Notes: generated by a model not told the origin, from the letters alone. 64,000 nt of DNA from Acanthosepion lycidas (GCA_963932145.1 OZ010586.1:70073754-70137753); one strand, 5' to 3'; counted from the first letter of the stretch, positions 52,653-63,397 are shown. Numbers and translations are program-made.

Positions 52653-53512
52653 CAGGGTGCTATGAGTAAATTGTCACCATTTTATATTTTTAATTTAGTG
52701 CATGCATGTTGTTTGCTTTTGATTTTGTTGACTGCAGAGTATTTTAGGGTCAGTTGGGCACTGTCTGTGAGAAAAAGAGCACCATTATGCAATTCACTCT
52801 GCCAGAAATTTGGAAATGGCATGCTGTACTGCTTGGCATTCATGCCGGAAGCTCCAATACAAACATTTCAGAGTGTTTGGGTGTGAATCTGAGGACAGTG
52901 CAGAGGATTCAGAAAAAGTTGGATGAGTCTAATGATGATTATGAAGGTGTTTGGAGTAATCACTAGTGATGGCGACATCATGCCTCGATTCATCTTCCTA
53001 CAGGGCTTCAGACTCAACATAGAGGCCTACATCAAGTGACTTGAGGAAATAATGCTGACCTGGGTCAAAAGGGTGGCTGCTGAAAAACCCTATGTCTGGT
53101 AACAGGACTCTGCACTATGCTACACAAGCAGGAGAACCCAGTCATAACTGTCAGACAATTTCTGTGACTATGTCACCCCTTATATCTGCAACCCCCTTGA
53201 TTATTATGTGTGGGGTGCTGTTGAGCGAGAGACCAACAAAACTCCTTGTAAGACCAAAGATGAACTGAAGGCAAGGATTATAGTAGCATTCACCAGTTTA
53301 AACAATGAGACCATCAAGAAGAGTTGCAGAAGATTCCGAAAGTGTCTAGAGGCCGTCATTGAAGCCAATGGCAATTTTATTGAATAAACTTACTCTTTAG
53401 TGTTTCAAGATATGTTTATGTAATTCTGGTAAATATATCTGTTAAAATGATATGTCAGTGTTATTTTCATTTTGTATAATTTAGATGACAATTTAGCTAT
53501 CGCACCCTTTAG
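52653..53512 (+). mobile_element. Mariner copy 1, both terminal repeats kept, internally deleted
   Basis: The left end TACAGGGTGCTATGAGTAAA and right end (complement) AAAGGGTGCGATAGCTAAAT are inverted and TA-flanked. The frame gives the N-terminal helix-turn-helix HAGSSNTNISECLGVNLRTV then QRIQKKLDESNDDYEG. It then jumps straight to VFGVITSDGDIMP-like sequence, so about a third of the transposase is missing. The core follows: KRVAAEKPYVW, a stop, QDSALCYTSRRTQS, another stop, and NPLDYYVWGAVERETNKTP, with a further gap between the last two aspartates. In the uninterrupted family consensus I remember, the spacing is DD37D. The ORF ends EANGNFIE. It cannot make active transposase but could be mobilised through its ends. 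Confidence 0.9.
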
Positions 53513-53591
53513 TACATTTTCAGAGTTTGCATAAAGTAGATGGAATAATTACTTGGATTTTATAATAGTACTCACAAGACTGAAATCTCAG

Positions 53592-54078
53592 CAGGTTCCC
53601 AAAGCAAGGCAATAAAACCACTAAGACACATGTGGTTAATGAGAGTGAAAGAATTTGAGAAAAACATTACTGAGGGGAGAGGACAATAAAAGAACAGGAT
53701 TCAAGGAGATGGAAGAGGATAAATGATACTGCATTTAAATTTTTGAAGATCATAATTGACATGAAAGCAAGAATCTGGAAGAGAGTTCCACAAATGTAAA
53801 GTGTGAGGGAAGAAACTGTTAGCACAGATCTTATAGTTACATCTAGTGATTTCAACAGTACAATAATGAGACTTAGCTGCCAATCTAGTACTGCATTTAA
53901 ATTCATGAAGTTAAGGTAGCAAAGAGAAAAGCTCATCAGAATAATGAAAATATTTATAGAAAAAGGCACAGGAAAGCTATGTTACAGCAATGGGAAAATG
54001 ACTGAGATGCCAGATCAGGACCAATAACATTGCAGATTCTTCTTTGGATTTTATCAAGAATGTCTAGATACATAGCAT
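53592..54078 (-). mobile_element. LINE-J 3' half
   Basis: The 3' end AAGCAAGGCAATAAAACCAC starts about 80 bases right of the mariner. The minus strand gives NIFIILMSFSLCYLNFMNLN then AVLDWQL and ANSFFPHTLHLWNSLPDSCF. Broken by frame changes. Confidence 0.8.
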
Positions 54079-54084
54079 CTGACA

Positions 54085-54870
54085 TTATCTTATATAAAAT
54101 TGGATTTGCAATGAAGGAGCAAATGTCTATTTGATCTCTGTGTGAAATTCTCAGTAGATTTAGGAGAATAAAAGATAAAAAAAATTCCTTACAGTCGACT
54201 TAGGATAATAAAAACTAATTTGACTTTTACTTAGGCATTTTGTACCCAACTATCTATTTTTTACTAAGTTAATATTAAGTCTTATATATAAGGATAATAA
54301 AATAATAAAGGCAAGCTTTGAACCTTGAACTTTGGAACAATTATCCGACATATATTAAGAGTATAATTTTATATGAATGTTATAGACGAATAAATTTAGT
54401 TATTGATACCACAAAGTTACCAACATTGCAAATAGCATTGTGAGAATGAAGAATTGAAATTATGGTTTTCCTATCTTAAATAAATACATAGCAAAAAACC
54501 TTCATCAATATTGAAATGACTCTTGAAAACTTTTATTATTATATTATTGTAGATGAACATCCTAAGAACTGTATGATTAATCTGATGTTATTACTTAATA
54601 TAAAAACGTTTGGGTCAATGTAAAAAATTAAACACAATAATAAGTATTTTCATGTATGAATTAATTTGTAAGTAATATCTAGCCATATAGTACCATTGAG
54701 AAGGGTACAAGATTCAAACGCTGCATTCAGGTAAAGAAGGTTCTTTACCCTAACTCTTTCCAAAGTATGAATTTAGATTTGGAATAATATATTGGATAAA
54801 TTCTTGAATAATAGCTCAATAACCTCCATTAACACAACTTTTTAAATATATATCCCTTCAGGACATAGGT
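54085..54870. other. No assignable feature
   Basis: AT-rich. A phrase with ACAAGATTCAAACGCTGCAT near 54,707 is weakly B-box-like but isolated. Confidence 0.4.
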
Positions 54871-54879
54871 CTCAGCAGA

Positions 54880-55162
54880 TTCCATATCCTTTTTAAATTG
54901 TCATGATTTCTTGGGAAAGATAGTGAAGTGACATCTTGTTGCCTTCTTCACAGTTTTAAATTCAAAGTTCACTTTCTCCTATATTAACTGCAACCCAAGG
55001 CTAGAGAATCCCCTCTGTTATTTAACCCATAAGAAGAAAAAAATGGATTCATACTTTTCTCAGAGTTATTAGTGTAAAAGTGAAAACAGCAGATAAAGTT
55101 GAAATTTGAACTTAGTTTGATGATTTCATTCTCTGCACTGATAACAGTTGTAGTACCAACAT
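54880..55162 (-). mobile_element. SINE-B with 3' extension
   Basis: Minus-strand tRNA-like unit (to about 55,162), then GAGAAAAGTATGAATCC, TTATGGGTTAAATAACAG, CTCTAGCCTTGGGTTG and TCTTTCCCAAGAAATCATG, the extension shared with 12.2 kb. Confidence 0.65.
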
Positions 55163-55224
55163 ATATCAAATAAGAAACTTACAAGGGAGAATAAAATTAA
55201 TTTCAAACTTGGGCAAGTTTCTGA

Positions 55225-55392
55225 ATTGTCTGAATTTCTGGTATGAGGAGTTATTATTTACATTCATACTATTGTCTTCAGATCTGTTGTTATTATCATG
55301 ACTTATAGCCAAAACATTGTGATAACAACAACAAAGATAGGGACAAAAGTTCAAATGTAAATAGTGTAAATAATTTCTTCCCAAAATACATT
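55225..55392. repeat. Repeat Z in palindromic arrangement
   Basis: The left half carries GGTATGAGGAGTTATTATTT and TTGTTGTTATTATCATG. The right half carries its complement: GATAACAACAACAAAGATAG then GTAAATAGTGTAAATAATTT. They are two repeat-Z pieces in opposite orientation meeting near 55,310. Confidence 0.6.
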
Positions 55393-55508
55393 TTATTTAT
55401 ATAAAAGTCTGTCATAGACATAAGTTATATAGGAAATTCTAATTAATGCTAAAAACATCTACATTATTTACAGTAAAATTTTAGTAGCAGCCTTTTTTTT
55501 TCTTTTTA

Positions 55509-55937
55509 AATCATTTCACCCCAGGCAAAGCAATAAAGCCACTAAGATGCAAGAAGTTACTGAATGTTAGAGACTATGAGAAAAATACTATTAAGGAGAG
55601 ATAATAATAATAAAAATAAAAAAAACAAGAATTAAGAAGACATTGCATTTAAATTTTTGATGATCAAAGTTGACTGGGAAACAAGAAGCCAGAAGAGAGT
55701 TCCACAAGTGAGAAGTGTGGGAGAAGAAACTGTTAGCATAAGAATTTCTGGTTATATCAAGCCATTTCAACTGTAAAATGATAAGACCTTATTTTCAATC
55801 TACTACTGCACTTAAATTCATAAAGTCTAGGTAGCATAAAGGAAAGTTTATCAGAACAATTACCAAGAAATTATTTATAGAAAAGGCACATGGAAACTAC
55901 ATTACGGCTGTGTGAAAGTGACTGAAGCTGTGATACC
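55509..55937 (-). mobile_element. LINE-J 3' half, truncated earlier than its neighbours
   Basis: From TCATTTCACCCCAGGCAAAG through CACAAGTGAGAAGTGTGGGA to GTGACTGAAGCTGTGATACC. Recognisable LINE stops at about 55,937. Confidence 0.8.
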
Positions 55938-55944
55938 TTATAAA

Positions 55945-57220
55945 GATATTTTATGATAAATAGAGTTTTAAAACAACCTATTTAAAATAAATTTGAATTT
56001 GTTAGAAATCTGCAGTAGTCACACTATTTATTAGTGATTTCAATATTTCTGTTAGAAATAGGATTGTGTATTCAGTGTAGATAAAATAAAATTCTGTTTT
56101 TCTTCTATAATATATAAATTTTCTGTTGAAAAAAGAATCTTGTATTTATCTAGTATCAAAGAGCAATAGGATTATACCTTACTAAAAACAAGATAGTGAC
56201 AACTTGCTTAGAAATGTAAATTATGAGGATATTTTCAAGTTTTAAGAGTTATGAAACAGAGACACATTGAGGAGTACATTTTTGAGAATATAAATTTGAA
56301 TGGAAATATTACCTCCTAAGGTTAATTGAGACTCACAGAAAATCATATTTGTTTTTGATAAAGCACTCACTGAGTGTCTCATATATTAGCTATATACATC
56401 CATTATTTTTTTAACCTATTATGAACGTCTGACTGATAATTGTATGTCCTTATCTCATAAGAAATAAAATTCTTATCAGTTAGAGAAGAAATCATTTTTA
56501 CTGGCATGACAAAATTACTTAAATTTTATAAGATTTTTTTATACTTTTAAGTACGTTACATGGTTACAGCAATCAAAGTTTACAACTATAAAATTTCTGA
56601 TTTACCAATTGAAAGACAAAATTTTTACCCTTATTTATGGAGATGAATACACTGTCTAAAGAGAAGTAATTTACTCTATATCACTTGAAGCTTTATCAAG
56701 TCATTTCTATAAATTTATTAAAATAAAACTGTCTTTGCCTTCATTTAATATATAATGAAGAATTGCCACTTAAAATGTTATTGCTTATTCTTTTTACGAG
56801 AGACAGTTTTTAAAATAAAAAAAGTGTTTTGTTCTAATTTTGTAAACTTATAATAAATATTTATGATTGACAAATCTAAAAACATGCTTTTTATGTGAAT
56901 AAATCAAATGCTACTGGTAATTTTAGCGATATTTTTTAAATACTTTTTTTCTTATAAACCATTTTTAGGATTTTTAGGCAAAAATAATCTAATAATAATA
57001 AAGAAAGAAAGAAATGTTTATTTGTTTCAAAATTCTAATAACCAGCAAACAATTTTATAAAGAGGTACCCAGTAACCATGTTGATTGGCATTAAAAATCT
57101 GCATTAAATCAACAAACTAAATATATATGCCTGTAAGAAAGTACAGAATAGTTTACACTGTTGTTAACTAGATATATCTACAAAGTTCTGGTAAGTTACA
57201 CCAAATCTATGAAATAAGAA
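55945..57220. other. Long AT-rich stretch with no assignable feature
   Basis: No repeat family or supported frame. AATAAT and TTTTA simple sequence is frequent. Confidence 0.45.
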
Positions 57221-57227
57221 TTTTTTC

Positions 57228-57920
57228 TGTGTGCCATGCCCCCCTTCAGGACATAGGTGATTATGTCCCCATAAATTCCTATTTTTTGTGGCTTTCAACA
57301 TTTTTTCTCCCTTTTCTAAAGCTCCAAGCCCCCATTTTGCTCATCACAAACACCTCAAGTAGATGGCTCGCTGCATTCTCCTATGACACGTGCCCTCAAT
57401 ATGCCCTGTGGAAGTTATGGTTTACAAGATCTCTTTCCTCATTATGTGTCCAAGAAATTTCAGCTATTTCTTCCTGACTGAGTATAAGTGATTTTTTTTT
57501 TTTGTGTCGATGTTTCTGAGATGAAGTATTGTAAGTTTTTAAATATATTAACATTGTTCGGACTTTATCCTCATATTTATTGTCATATTCACAACGTTTT
57601 GGGCATTGAAGTAAAGAGTTGTAAATCATGTTTGTTTTGTTATCATTTTCTTTAAAACTTACTTGATGCTTACTTCATAGAATTCTCAGTATCCTTCTGT
57701 AGAACAACCTTTCTGTTGCCTCTAGTTTTCTCCTCATCCATAGGGATAATGTTCAGCATTTGCTGCCATATAAGAGGATGGATATCATATAGCAATCCTG
57801 AACTCTTATTTGTTTTTAATGAAATTTTACAGTTTCTCAGAATTTTGCTTAGCTTTTGTAAGGCATATTTTGTTAGCTCTATGCACATTTGGATTTCAAT
57901 GTTATATTTTCCATTGTGAA
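57228..57920 (-). mobile_element. RTE-like LINE fragment split by a repeat-Z insertion
   Basis: The 3' part is 57,228-57,505 (CAGGACATAGGTGATTATGT, then CAAGAAATTTCAGCTATTTC). The 5' part is 57,634-57,920, with minus-strand text ATEKLFYRRILRIL-like and KISLKTNKSSGLLYDIHPLI then LRNCKISLKT. The two parts are contiguous in the family, so 57,506-57,633 is an insertion. Confidence 0.75.
57506..57633 (-). repeat. Repeat Z inserted within the RTE copy
   Basis: Contains ATGTTTCTGAGATGAAGTAT, TGTTCGGACTTTATCCTCAT and TTCACAACGTTTTGGGCATT, the complement of the repeat at 44.1 kb. Confidence 0.6.
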
Positions 57921-57924
57921 TTTT

Positions 57925-59275
57925 AATGTAAATTATATAACTAATACAATATTTTTTTATAGAATAATTTTTTCTGTTCCTAAAAAGCATTAATTTTAAT
58001 TTTGACACTAAATTTTAATTCTGTGAGATTTTTTTTTTTTTTTTAATTCTGTATTTTTCTTCAGTTTTTCCTCTTCTTTTTATTTTTAAAAATGATAAAA
58101 GTTGCCACCCAAATATCCAAAATCCAATTTTCCCAACAACAAAAAAATCTACAAATTCTAAAATGTGCCAATGAAGCTGTAAAACACATTTACACTTAGG
58201 TTGTAATGTTCTGGATTGGCAGGGGTGGGATTGGTAAACAAAGAGAAACTAATTAAAAATTAAAGACCAACCATCTACTATATCTGTTTATATAGAAATC
58301 ATACTAAAATGAACCTCATAGTAGAATACCAGAGAAAAATAATGAAATTAGACAATTCTGTCCTTTTGTGCTACAAAAGAAATCAATCAAATTACTTCTC
58401 TATCTAATACCTGCCTATATAGTAACTAATTAGTAATTTTTCTACCTATTTATAAAAGATAAATTTGTCTTTGTACACACCATAACTCAACTATTTATTT
58501 AACTATCAATAAAATATATATTAATTCACCTATTAATGAACACCTGATCAGTTCCATCAACATTTGTTAATATCTAAACATTTATTCCTATTTACAAAGA
58601 CATGTGACTAAATAACAGACTCTTGGAGAAGCAAAAACCTGTACATCTTTTTTTTTAAAAAAAAAAATAAATAAAAGTAACTTAAATCATTGCATTGTTT
58701 CAAATTTTAAAAATTCTAACCATTATAGAGTTTTTATATTTGCGCAAAGAAATGAGAAAAATTGACCAACTAATCCAGGAGGCTAGTTTTGAGAGGTTCG
58801 GACACTAATCAGTTGTTGTTTACGATAAAGTAAAGAGTAGAAACAGTATTGACAACATGGAAATATAAAAAAACAAAACGTCTGCTATTGAAAATAAGGG
58901 TACAAAACTTGGCAGCCAATTCAACAAGTAGTTTTGGAAACAGAAGGAATGACAAGGGGTCAAATGAGCACTTACTTTGAGCATCTGCATAATGGCATGG
59001 ATTTCAGTGAAATATCACTGGGTATTATTATTATTTTTTTTCTTTTTTTTTCTTTTTTTTAAACCCTGATAAATAACAGGTCCAAATATCCAAGTTCACC
59101 AATCTAGAAAAAGTAATGGAAAGGAAAAAAAAGGATAGATGGAGGGATGTCCAAAATTGTTACTACTGTATCCTGCAAACAGTGGTGACAGCAATAACAT
59201 TTATTAGCCAACAGTGGTATTTATAAAGGGGTCTTGGTAGCAGGAGTAGCAGTTGTGAGGGTGGTAAAGACAGGG
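57925..59275. other. No assignable feature; poly(T) and A/T runs
   Basis: T-runs near 58,029-58,044 and 59,035-59,060. On the minus strand AAA|GTAAGTGC at about 58,978 is a consensus-like donor, but no acceptor or frame supports an exon. Confidence 0.4.
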
Positions 59276-59276
59276 A

Positions 59277-59320
59277 TATTGTTGTTGTTGTTGATGATGA
59301 TGATGGTGGTGGTGGCAGTT
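59277..59320. repeat. Compound triplet repeat (GTT)n(GAT)n(GGT)n
   Basis: GTTGTTGTTGTTGATGATGA then TGATGGTGGTGGTGG. Encoded polypeptide runs on either strand are by-products of the repeat. Confidence 0.9.
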
Positions 59321-59324
59321 GTTT

Positions 59325-59755
59325 GAATGGATAGGAGGATTAAGGTAATACATTATCAGCACCTCCAACATAGACAACAACGTCAATGAGAAGAGAGTTG
59401 GTGGTATTGTCACATATAAGCAGTGGTAGTTGAAGAAGTACACCTAGATAAAGAGAATGGGCAGCAACCATCACAGTAGCAGTAGTAGACACAATCAAAA
59501 CAGAGTATATGAGAGTGTGTAATGTTAGTGGGAGAATATATAGAATCAAGCTATGAGCAGTTTGTGTAGTTTGGGGGCTTTTATTTCTTGTATATTCACA
59601 ATTTCCAGGCATACAGAGGATTTGACACAGGCCAATATTATAATACCACTGTGTTAATTTAAAAAACAAAAGATGATAATAAATCAAACTTGTTATCTCT
59701 TTTTTGTGAGACATTTCTTTGTATATTCACCTAACACATTTGATACTTGTGATTT
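59325..59755. other. No assignable feature
   Basis: The minus strand has an open run of about 120 codons overlapping the triplet repeat. Its composition does not suggest a protein family. Confidence 0.35.
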
Positions 59756-59757
59756 CC

Positions 59758-60160
59758 AGGCTTATGGCCATATCACATTGAAACACCAGTTCCAAAGTTG
59801 AGCAATGTTGATTGTGGTTTGTAACTAGATGGGTGACTACTTGGTAATGACAGGTGTTGTAAGCATGGATGTGTAGGTGGGACAATGGATAACAACTCAG
59901 AATTAGAAATCAAAGAGTCAAGTTTCAGTTCCACCCAGGTCCATTATATTCACTTACATGCAAAAACCTTTGGAAAAAAGTACAAATCCATCTCTTTGTC
60001 CCTAGCTATGGGTTAATTAATAAGACTTGTATCACTAAATCATTATCACCACCAAATTAAAAAATAGTTATTGCCATCTAAAAATATTTTCTGGCTTTAA
60101 GTAACCTACAAAATGTTGATAAGTTGTAAAAAAAACTTATCAAGAAATCAATCGTGATTT
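59758..60160 (+). mobile_element. SINE-A, full length
   Basis: 5S head at 59,758-59,863 (GCTTATGGCCATATCACATT, then GTTGAGCAATG and GATGGGTGACTACTTGG) with a deletion in its first third. The tRNA-like unit is TAGGTGGGACAATGGATAAC with AAGTTTCAGTTCC. Body and tail end in GTTGATAAGTTGTAAAAAAA. Confidence 0.8.
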
Positions 60161-60204
60161 CCTTTATTTAAAAAAAAAAATTAGTTTTTAACTCTTTCAT
60201 GAAC

Positions 60205-60557
60205 ATTACAACTTTATAAGTAGTATTACTGACTGGCAAGGTTTTATTTTCCCTTTTTAAAGAGTGCATCTCCCCTTGTTCAAATTTTCTTGAAAACCTA
60301 TATCTGCTCAGTTTCATATCCAAAATGTAAACAAAGCAATTTCTAAGTGGTGGATTTCATTTTTAACCCAATATTTTTATTACTTAAAACATTCTTTTCA
60401 GTGGATACCTACATTTGAAATAGATGCCTTATTTTTATTTTAAACAGTGTGTATTACATCTAATGCCAGTACACTTAAGAAAATCTTAAAGAAAGTATGC
60501 TATCCAGTAGGGCTTGAACCTGTGTCCCATTTGGCATGCTTTAGACTGTTTAGTCAC
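60205..60557 (-). mobile_element. SINE-C, tRNA-like head, reference copy
   Basis: The minus strand starts near 60,557 with GTGACTAAACAGTCTAAAGC (A-box-like) and GACACAGGTTCAAGCCCTAC (clear B box). The body has TAGGTATCCACTGAAAAGAA, AAGTAATAAAAATATTGGGT and AGAAATTGCTTTGTTTACAT then GAGCAGATATAGG. The same order recurs four more times between 60.5 and 62.0 kb. Confidence 0.65.
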
Positions 60558-60569
60558 AGAGAATGTCAC

Positions 60570-60905
60570 GTCCCAGCAAGGTTCACTTTTCCTTTTTAGG
60601 TTCAGATGTTTCTCAAAAGCCCATATCTGCTCAGTTTTTTTTTTTTTTTTTTTTTTTTTTTATTCAAAATATAAACAAAGCAATTTCTAAAGAATTAATG
60701 GATTTATTTTTAACCTAATATTTTTTTCAAAGTATGTCAGAAAGCAGAAAAAACCCGAACAAGCGATAAGTAGTATTAATCTATTGGAAAAAATTTTATT
60801 TGGTATAATAAATTTAAAGAATATAGCTCATGACATGTCATTTATTTTCATTTATTCACAACTGAAATAGAATATATTTTAAACATCTGACACTAGATTC
60901 TACCA
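60570..60905 (-). mobile_element. Two further partial SINE-C copies, one with an internal poly(T)
   Basis: 60,570-60,735 repeats CAAGGTTCACTTTTCC, CCCATATCTGCTCAG and ATAAACAAAGCAATTTCTAA, with a 26-T run at 60,637-60,661 where the reference has ATTTC-like text. 60,757-60,905 repeats GATAAGTAGTATTA and CTGAAATAGA more weakly. Confidence 0.5.
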
Positions 60906-61069
60906 CTGTGAAACTTTTCATTGCACATATGATATGTCAAATTTTGAATAAGATCTGTACAACATAAAATTTACGCTATATGTGGCTATGTCTGTAGGAG
61001 ACTTACAAAAATCAATTAAACTGCATTTAATAGGAATTACATTTCAATTAAATAATTAGTCATTTTTTT

Positions 61070-61225
61070 ATGTGTGTGTATAGCCTCCCACATGGACGAT
61101 TGGTTGACAACTAAGCCATCTCCCTCCCACTAGGTTTTCTGCTCATGAAGTGGGTGGTATGTCACCCTGCAGGATGAAAAACAAAACTTGACAAAGTGTG
61201 GATGAGCTTCTTATAGGAACCAATG
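61070..61225. other. GC-richer segment of unknown origin
   Basis: CATGGACGATTGGTTGACAA and CATCTCCCTCCCACTAGGTT stand out in composition. No partner in the window and no frame. Confidence 0.3.
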
Positions 61226-61226
61226 A

Positions 61227-61230
<4 letters not shown>

Positions 61231-61306
<76 letters not shown>
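61231..61306. repeat. (TA)n(TG)n microsatellite
   Basis: About 30 bases TA then about 45 bases TG, adjoining the truncated end of a LINE-J copy. Confidence 0.95.
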
Positions 61307-61307
<1 letters not shown>

Positions 61308-61503
61308 CACTTCCTGACAGTGGAACTTTCTTCCTCTTACTTGATTCCCTGATAACTGTAATCTTCAAAAATTTAAATGGAATGTCAATCAACATCTTCT
61401 GATGCCTTGATCGCTGTCCTTCTCTTTATCTTTTCCACTTACTTTCACTCTCTGTAACCCCTTGCATGCTAGTGGCACTCCAGTCTTGCTTAGGGCGAAA
61501 TGC
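61307..61503 (+). mobile_element. LINE-J 3' end, truncated at a microsatellite
   Basis: Begins within SLPASCF-equivalent sequence (CTTGATTCCCTGATAACTGT), runs through AAATTTAAATGGAATGTCAA and ends AACCCCTTGCATGCTAGTGG then CTTGCTTAGGGCGAAA. Confidence 0.8.
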
Positions 61504-61519
61504 TTATATATATATATCA

Positions 61520-61690
61520 GTAAATAAATAGAGCATCTACTCAAATATGAGTATCCATTAAAAATAACATTTAAAGTAATAAAATTTGTTGGATTAATAA
61601 ATAAAAATCCTTTATTTCTTTAGAAATTGTTTTATATTTGGATATAAAATTGAGTAGATATGAAAATTTTGAGAAGTTTATGATGAGAGG
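61520..61690 (+). mobile_element. SINE-C body without head
   Basis: AACTAAATAAAT-type text, CAAATATGAGTATCCATTAA, AAGTAATAAAATTTGTTGGA and AGAAATTGTTTTATATTTGG then GAGTAGATATGAAAA. Confidence 0.6.
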
Positions 61691-61724
61691 AATTTTGCTT
61701 AAAGGCATTATTCAACCTTGGCTG

Positions 61725-61955
61725 ATTAGCTAAGTTCTCTAGAGCTCAGTCAGTCTAGAAGCACATCAGATCTAACAACAGTTCCCTCTACCCAGGATGA
61801 TGCAGGTTCAAATCCTGTCAGAGAGAGCATATTTATCTTTAATAAGATTTCTCAAATATCCAGGCTGGTAGGCAGATATGCTTACTAAATAAATGGAGTG
61901 TCAACTCAAATATGAGTATCCACTAAAAATAAGGTTTAAATTGATAATATAAAGT
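61725..61955 (+). mobile_element. SINE-C with tRNA-like head
   Basis: GGCTGATTAGCTAAGTTCTC (A-box-like), GATGCAGGTTCAAATCCTGT (good B box), then AGATATGCTTACTAAATAAA and CAAATATGAGTATCCACTAA. Together with the preceding copy this yields a direct repeat of about 46 bases spaced 364 bases apart. Confidence 0.6.
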
Positions 61956-61957
61956 TA

Positions 61958-62205
61958 GGATGGGATCACAAGCCTTGAATGGCATCCTTCCTAGAGATGG
62001 CATCTTGATAAAAACATCCAGTATGCTTGGACTACCATCAGTGTCTAAGTTAGACATCAGGAAGAGCAACTAGCCTTGCCTCAAATCATTATCAGGCATG
62101 GCACACCTTTCTTTGCGTGAGATTAATCTTGGTGCTTCCTCAAAAAAAACAAAAACAAAAAAAAACAAAAAAAAAACACACATACAGCTATGATGATGAT
62201 AATAC
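61958..62205 (+). mobile_element. Retroposon-like unit with A-rich tail
   Basis: GGGATCACAAGCCTTGAATG, GATGGCATCTTGATAAAAAC and CTTGCCTCAAATCATTATCA, then CAAAAAAAACAAAAACAAAA. The A/C-rich tail suggests a retroposed RNA. Family unknown. Confidence 0.4.
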
Positions 62206-62214
62206 ATCAGGAGT

Positions 62215-62460
62215 GTGTACACTTAGCACGTAAGTGAATGTAATGAGTTTGAATTCCAGTCAAAAGGTATGAATCCTCCTTTTTTCCCCCCAGCTATAGG
62301 TAAATAGCAGGACAGACTGGGTTCTATAGTCTTGGATGGCAACACGTCTACTGCAGAAAGAAATAGCAACCTACTGCGGGAAAAAATCTGCCTCATCAGT
62401 CATGTATCGAATGATACATGATTACCTAAGCATGTATCAAACATGGCACATTACTGACTG
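62215..62460 (+). mobile_element. SINE-B 3' part with palindromic end
   Basis: GTGAATGTAATGAGTTTGAA, then AAAAGGTATGAATCC, CAGCTATAGGTAAAT, GGTTCTATAGTCTTGGATGG and GCGGGAAAAAATCTGCCTCA. It ends with ATGTATCGAATGATACAT and ATCAAACATGGCACAT, as at 17.57-17.65 kb but in opposite orientation. Confidence 0.75.
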
Positions 62461-62605
62461 ATGCATACACAAATAACACATTTTATTGTTATCCATTATA
62501 CAAGATGTTTCCCGCATAACAGCAAAATGTTTTTCTTAGAGTTTTCCCAAGACCTATCAGTTTTTTCATATCTTTCACAAGAAACGTGTATTAAAAAGTT
62601 TTTTT

Positions 62606-63397
62606 TAATATATAAAACTGAGATCTCTATCTCTAAAAGGCAGGATGTGTGTGTGTGTAATGAACGCACAGTCGCAATTTTCGTAAGATTTGCACCAAAA
62701 TTTACATGCACATGTACCAAGTTAGTGGGAAGGCCAAGACCAACTTTGCATTTCCCAACTCCCATCAATAGTGGAAATAATCGATTTTTTCATGCTTCTA
62801 CAGCAGTTTTCATGTAGTTAGTGGCCATTTTGTACTGGCCAGAGTGAGAGCCAATAGCTGGCTGCTATGAATAGGCAGGAAGCTTCTATTGGCCAGCGTG
62901 AGAGTCCACAGCTGACTGACACGAACGTTAACTAGCATGCTAGCATGCAAAAAAAAAAAATCGATAGCTGCATTCGTCACAAGTGGGAAAAATTTAAATC
63001 TGCATGGCACTTTACTCTAATTGGCTCATTCACTTGCTTAAACTCAACGTTGATTCTGATTCTGCAGAACTGGGTTGGGTGTGAAAAAGTATTTGTTGTT
63101 AACATTCTTTTTTCATTTGGTTTTTCCAGTTATGAGTCCTTTTTTAAAGCTGATCATTTTGTGTTCATTTTGTTTAGTTCTTTTTTCATAACAGATTTAA
63201 TGTTTAGTATAGAGCTTAGAAAAAATTCTCAGTGTGAGATAGGCAAGAAGTAAGGCATGTAGCAACATCAGAACGGCAAAGGGCACTCCTTTAAAGGCAA
63301 GGAAGGGCAAAAATATTTTAAGTCAAGTGATAGTGATTGGTGTATGGGTCGTACAATTTTTGAATCAAGCATGGGCAATGCTGGGTCATGCTGCTAG
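62606..63397 (+). mobile_element. Candidate non-autonomous Helitron
   Basis: The left end TAATATATAAAACTGAGATC followed by a (TG)n run resembles the TCTATATATATAAAA start common in invertebrate Helitrons. The right end AGCATG-GGCAATGCTGGGT-CATGCT forms a 6-bp hairpin immediately before GCTAG|T, fitting the CTRR terminus followed by host T. The interior holds a two-unit direct repeat (GGCCAGAGTGAGAGCCAATA / GGCCAGCGTGAGAGTCCACA at 62,837 and 62,894) and GCATGCTAGCATGC. No Rep/helicase coding. The left terminus is degenerate, so the assignment is tentative. Confidence 0.4.

Noticed and set aside
58936-58990. Minus-strand exon before AAA|GTAAGTGC
   Set aside because: The donor is close to consensus, but the upstream side is A-rich on that strand, so there is no acceptor tract.
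59204-59714. Overlapping frames of 79 and 124 codons on the minus strand
   Set aside because: They are driven by the compound triplet repeat (polyHis and polyGln runs) and lack any family motif.
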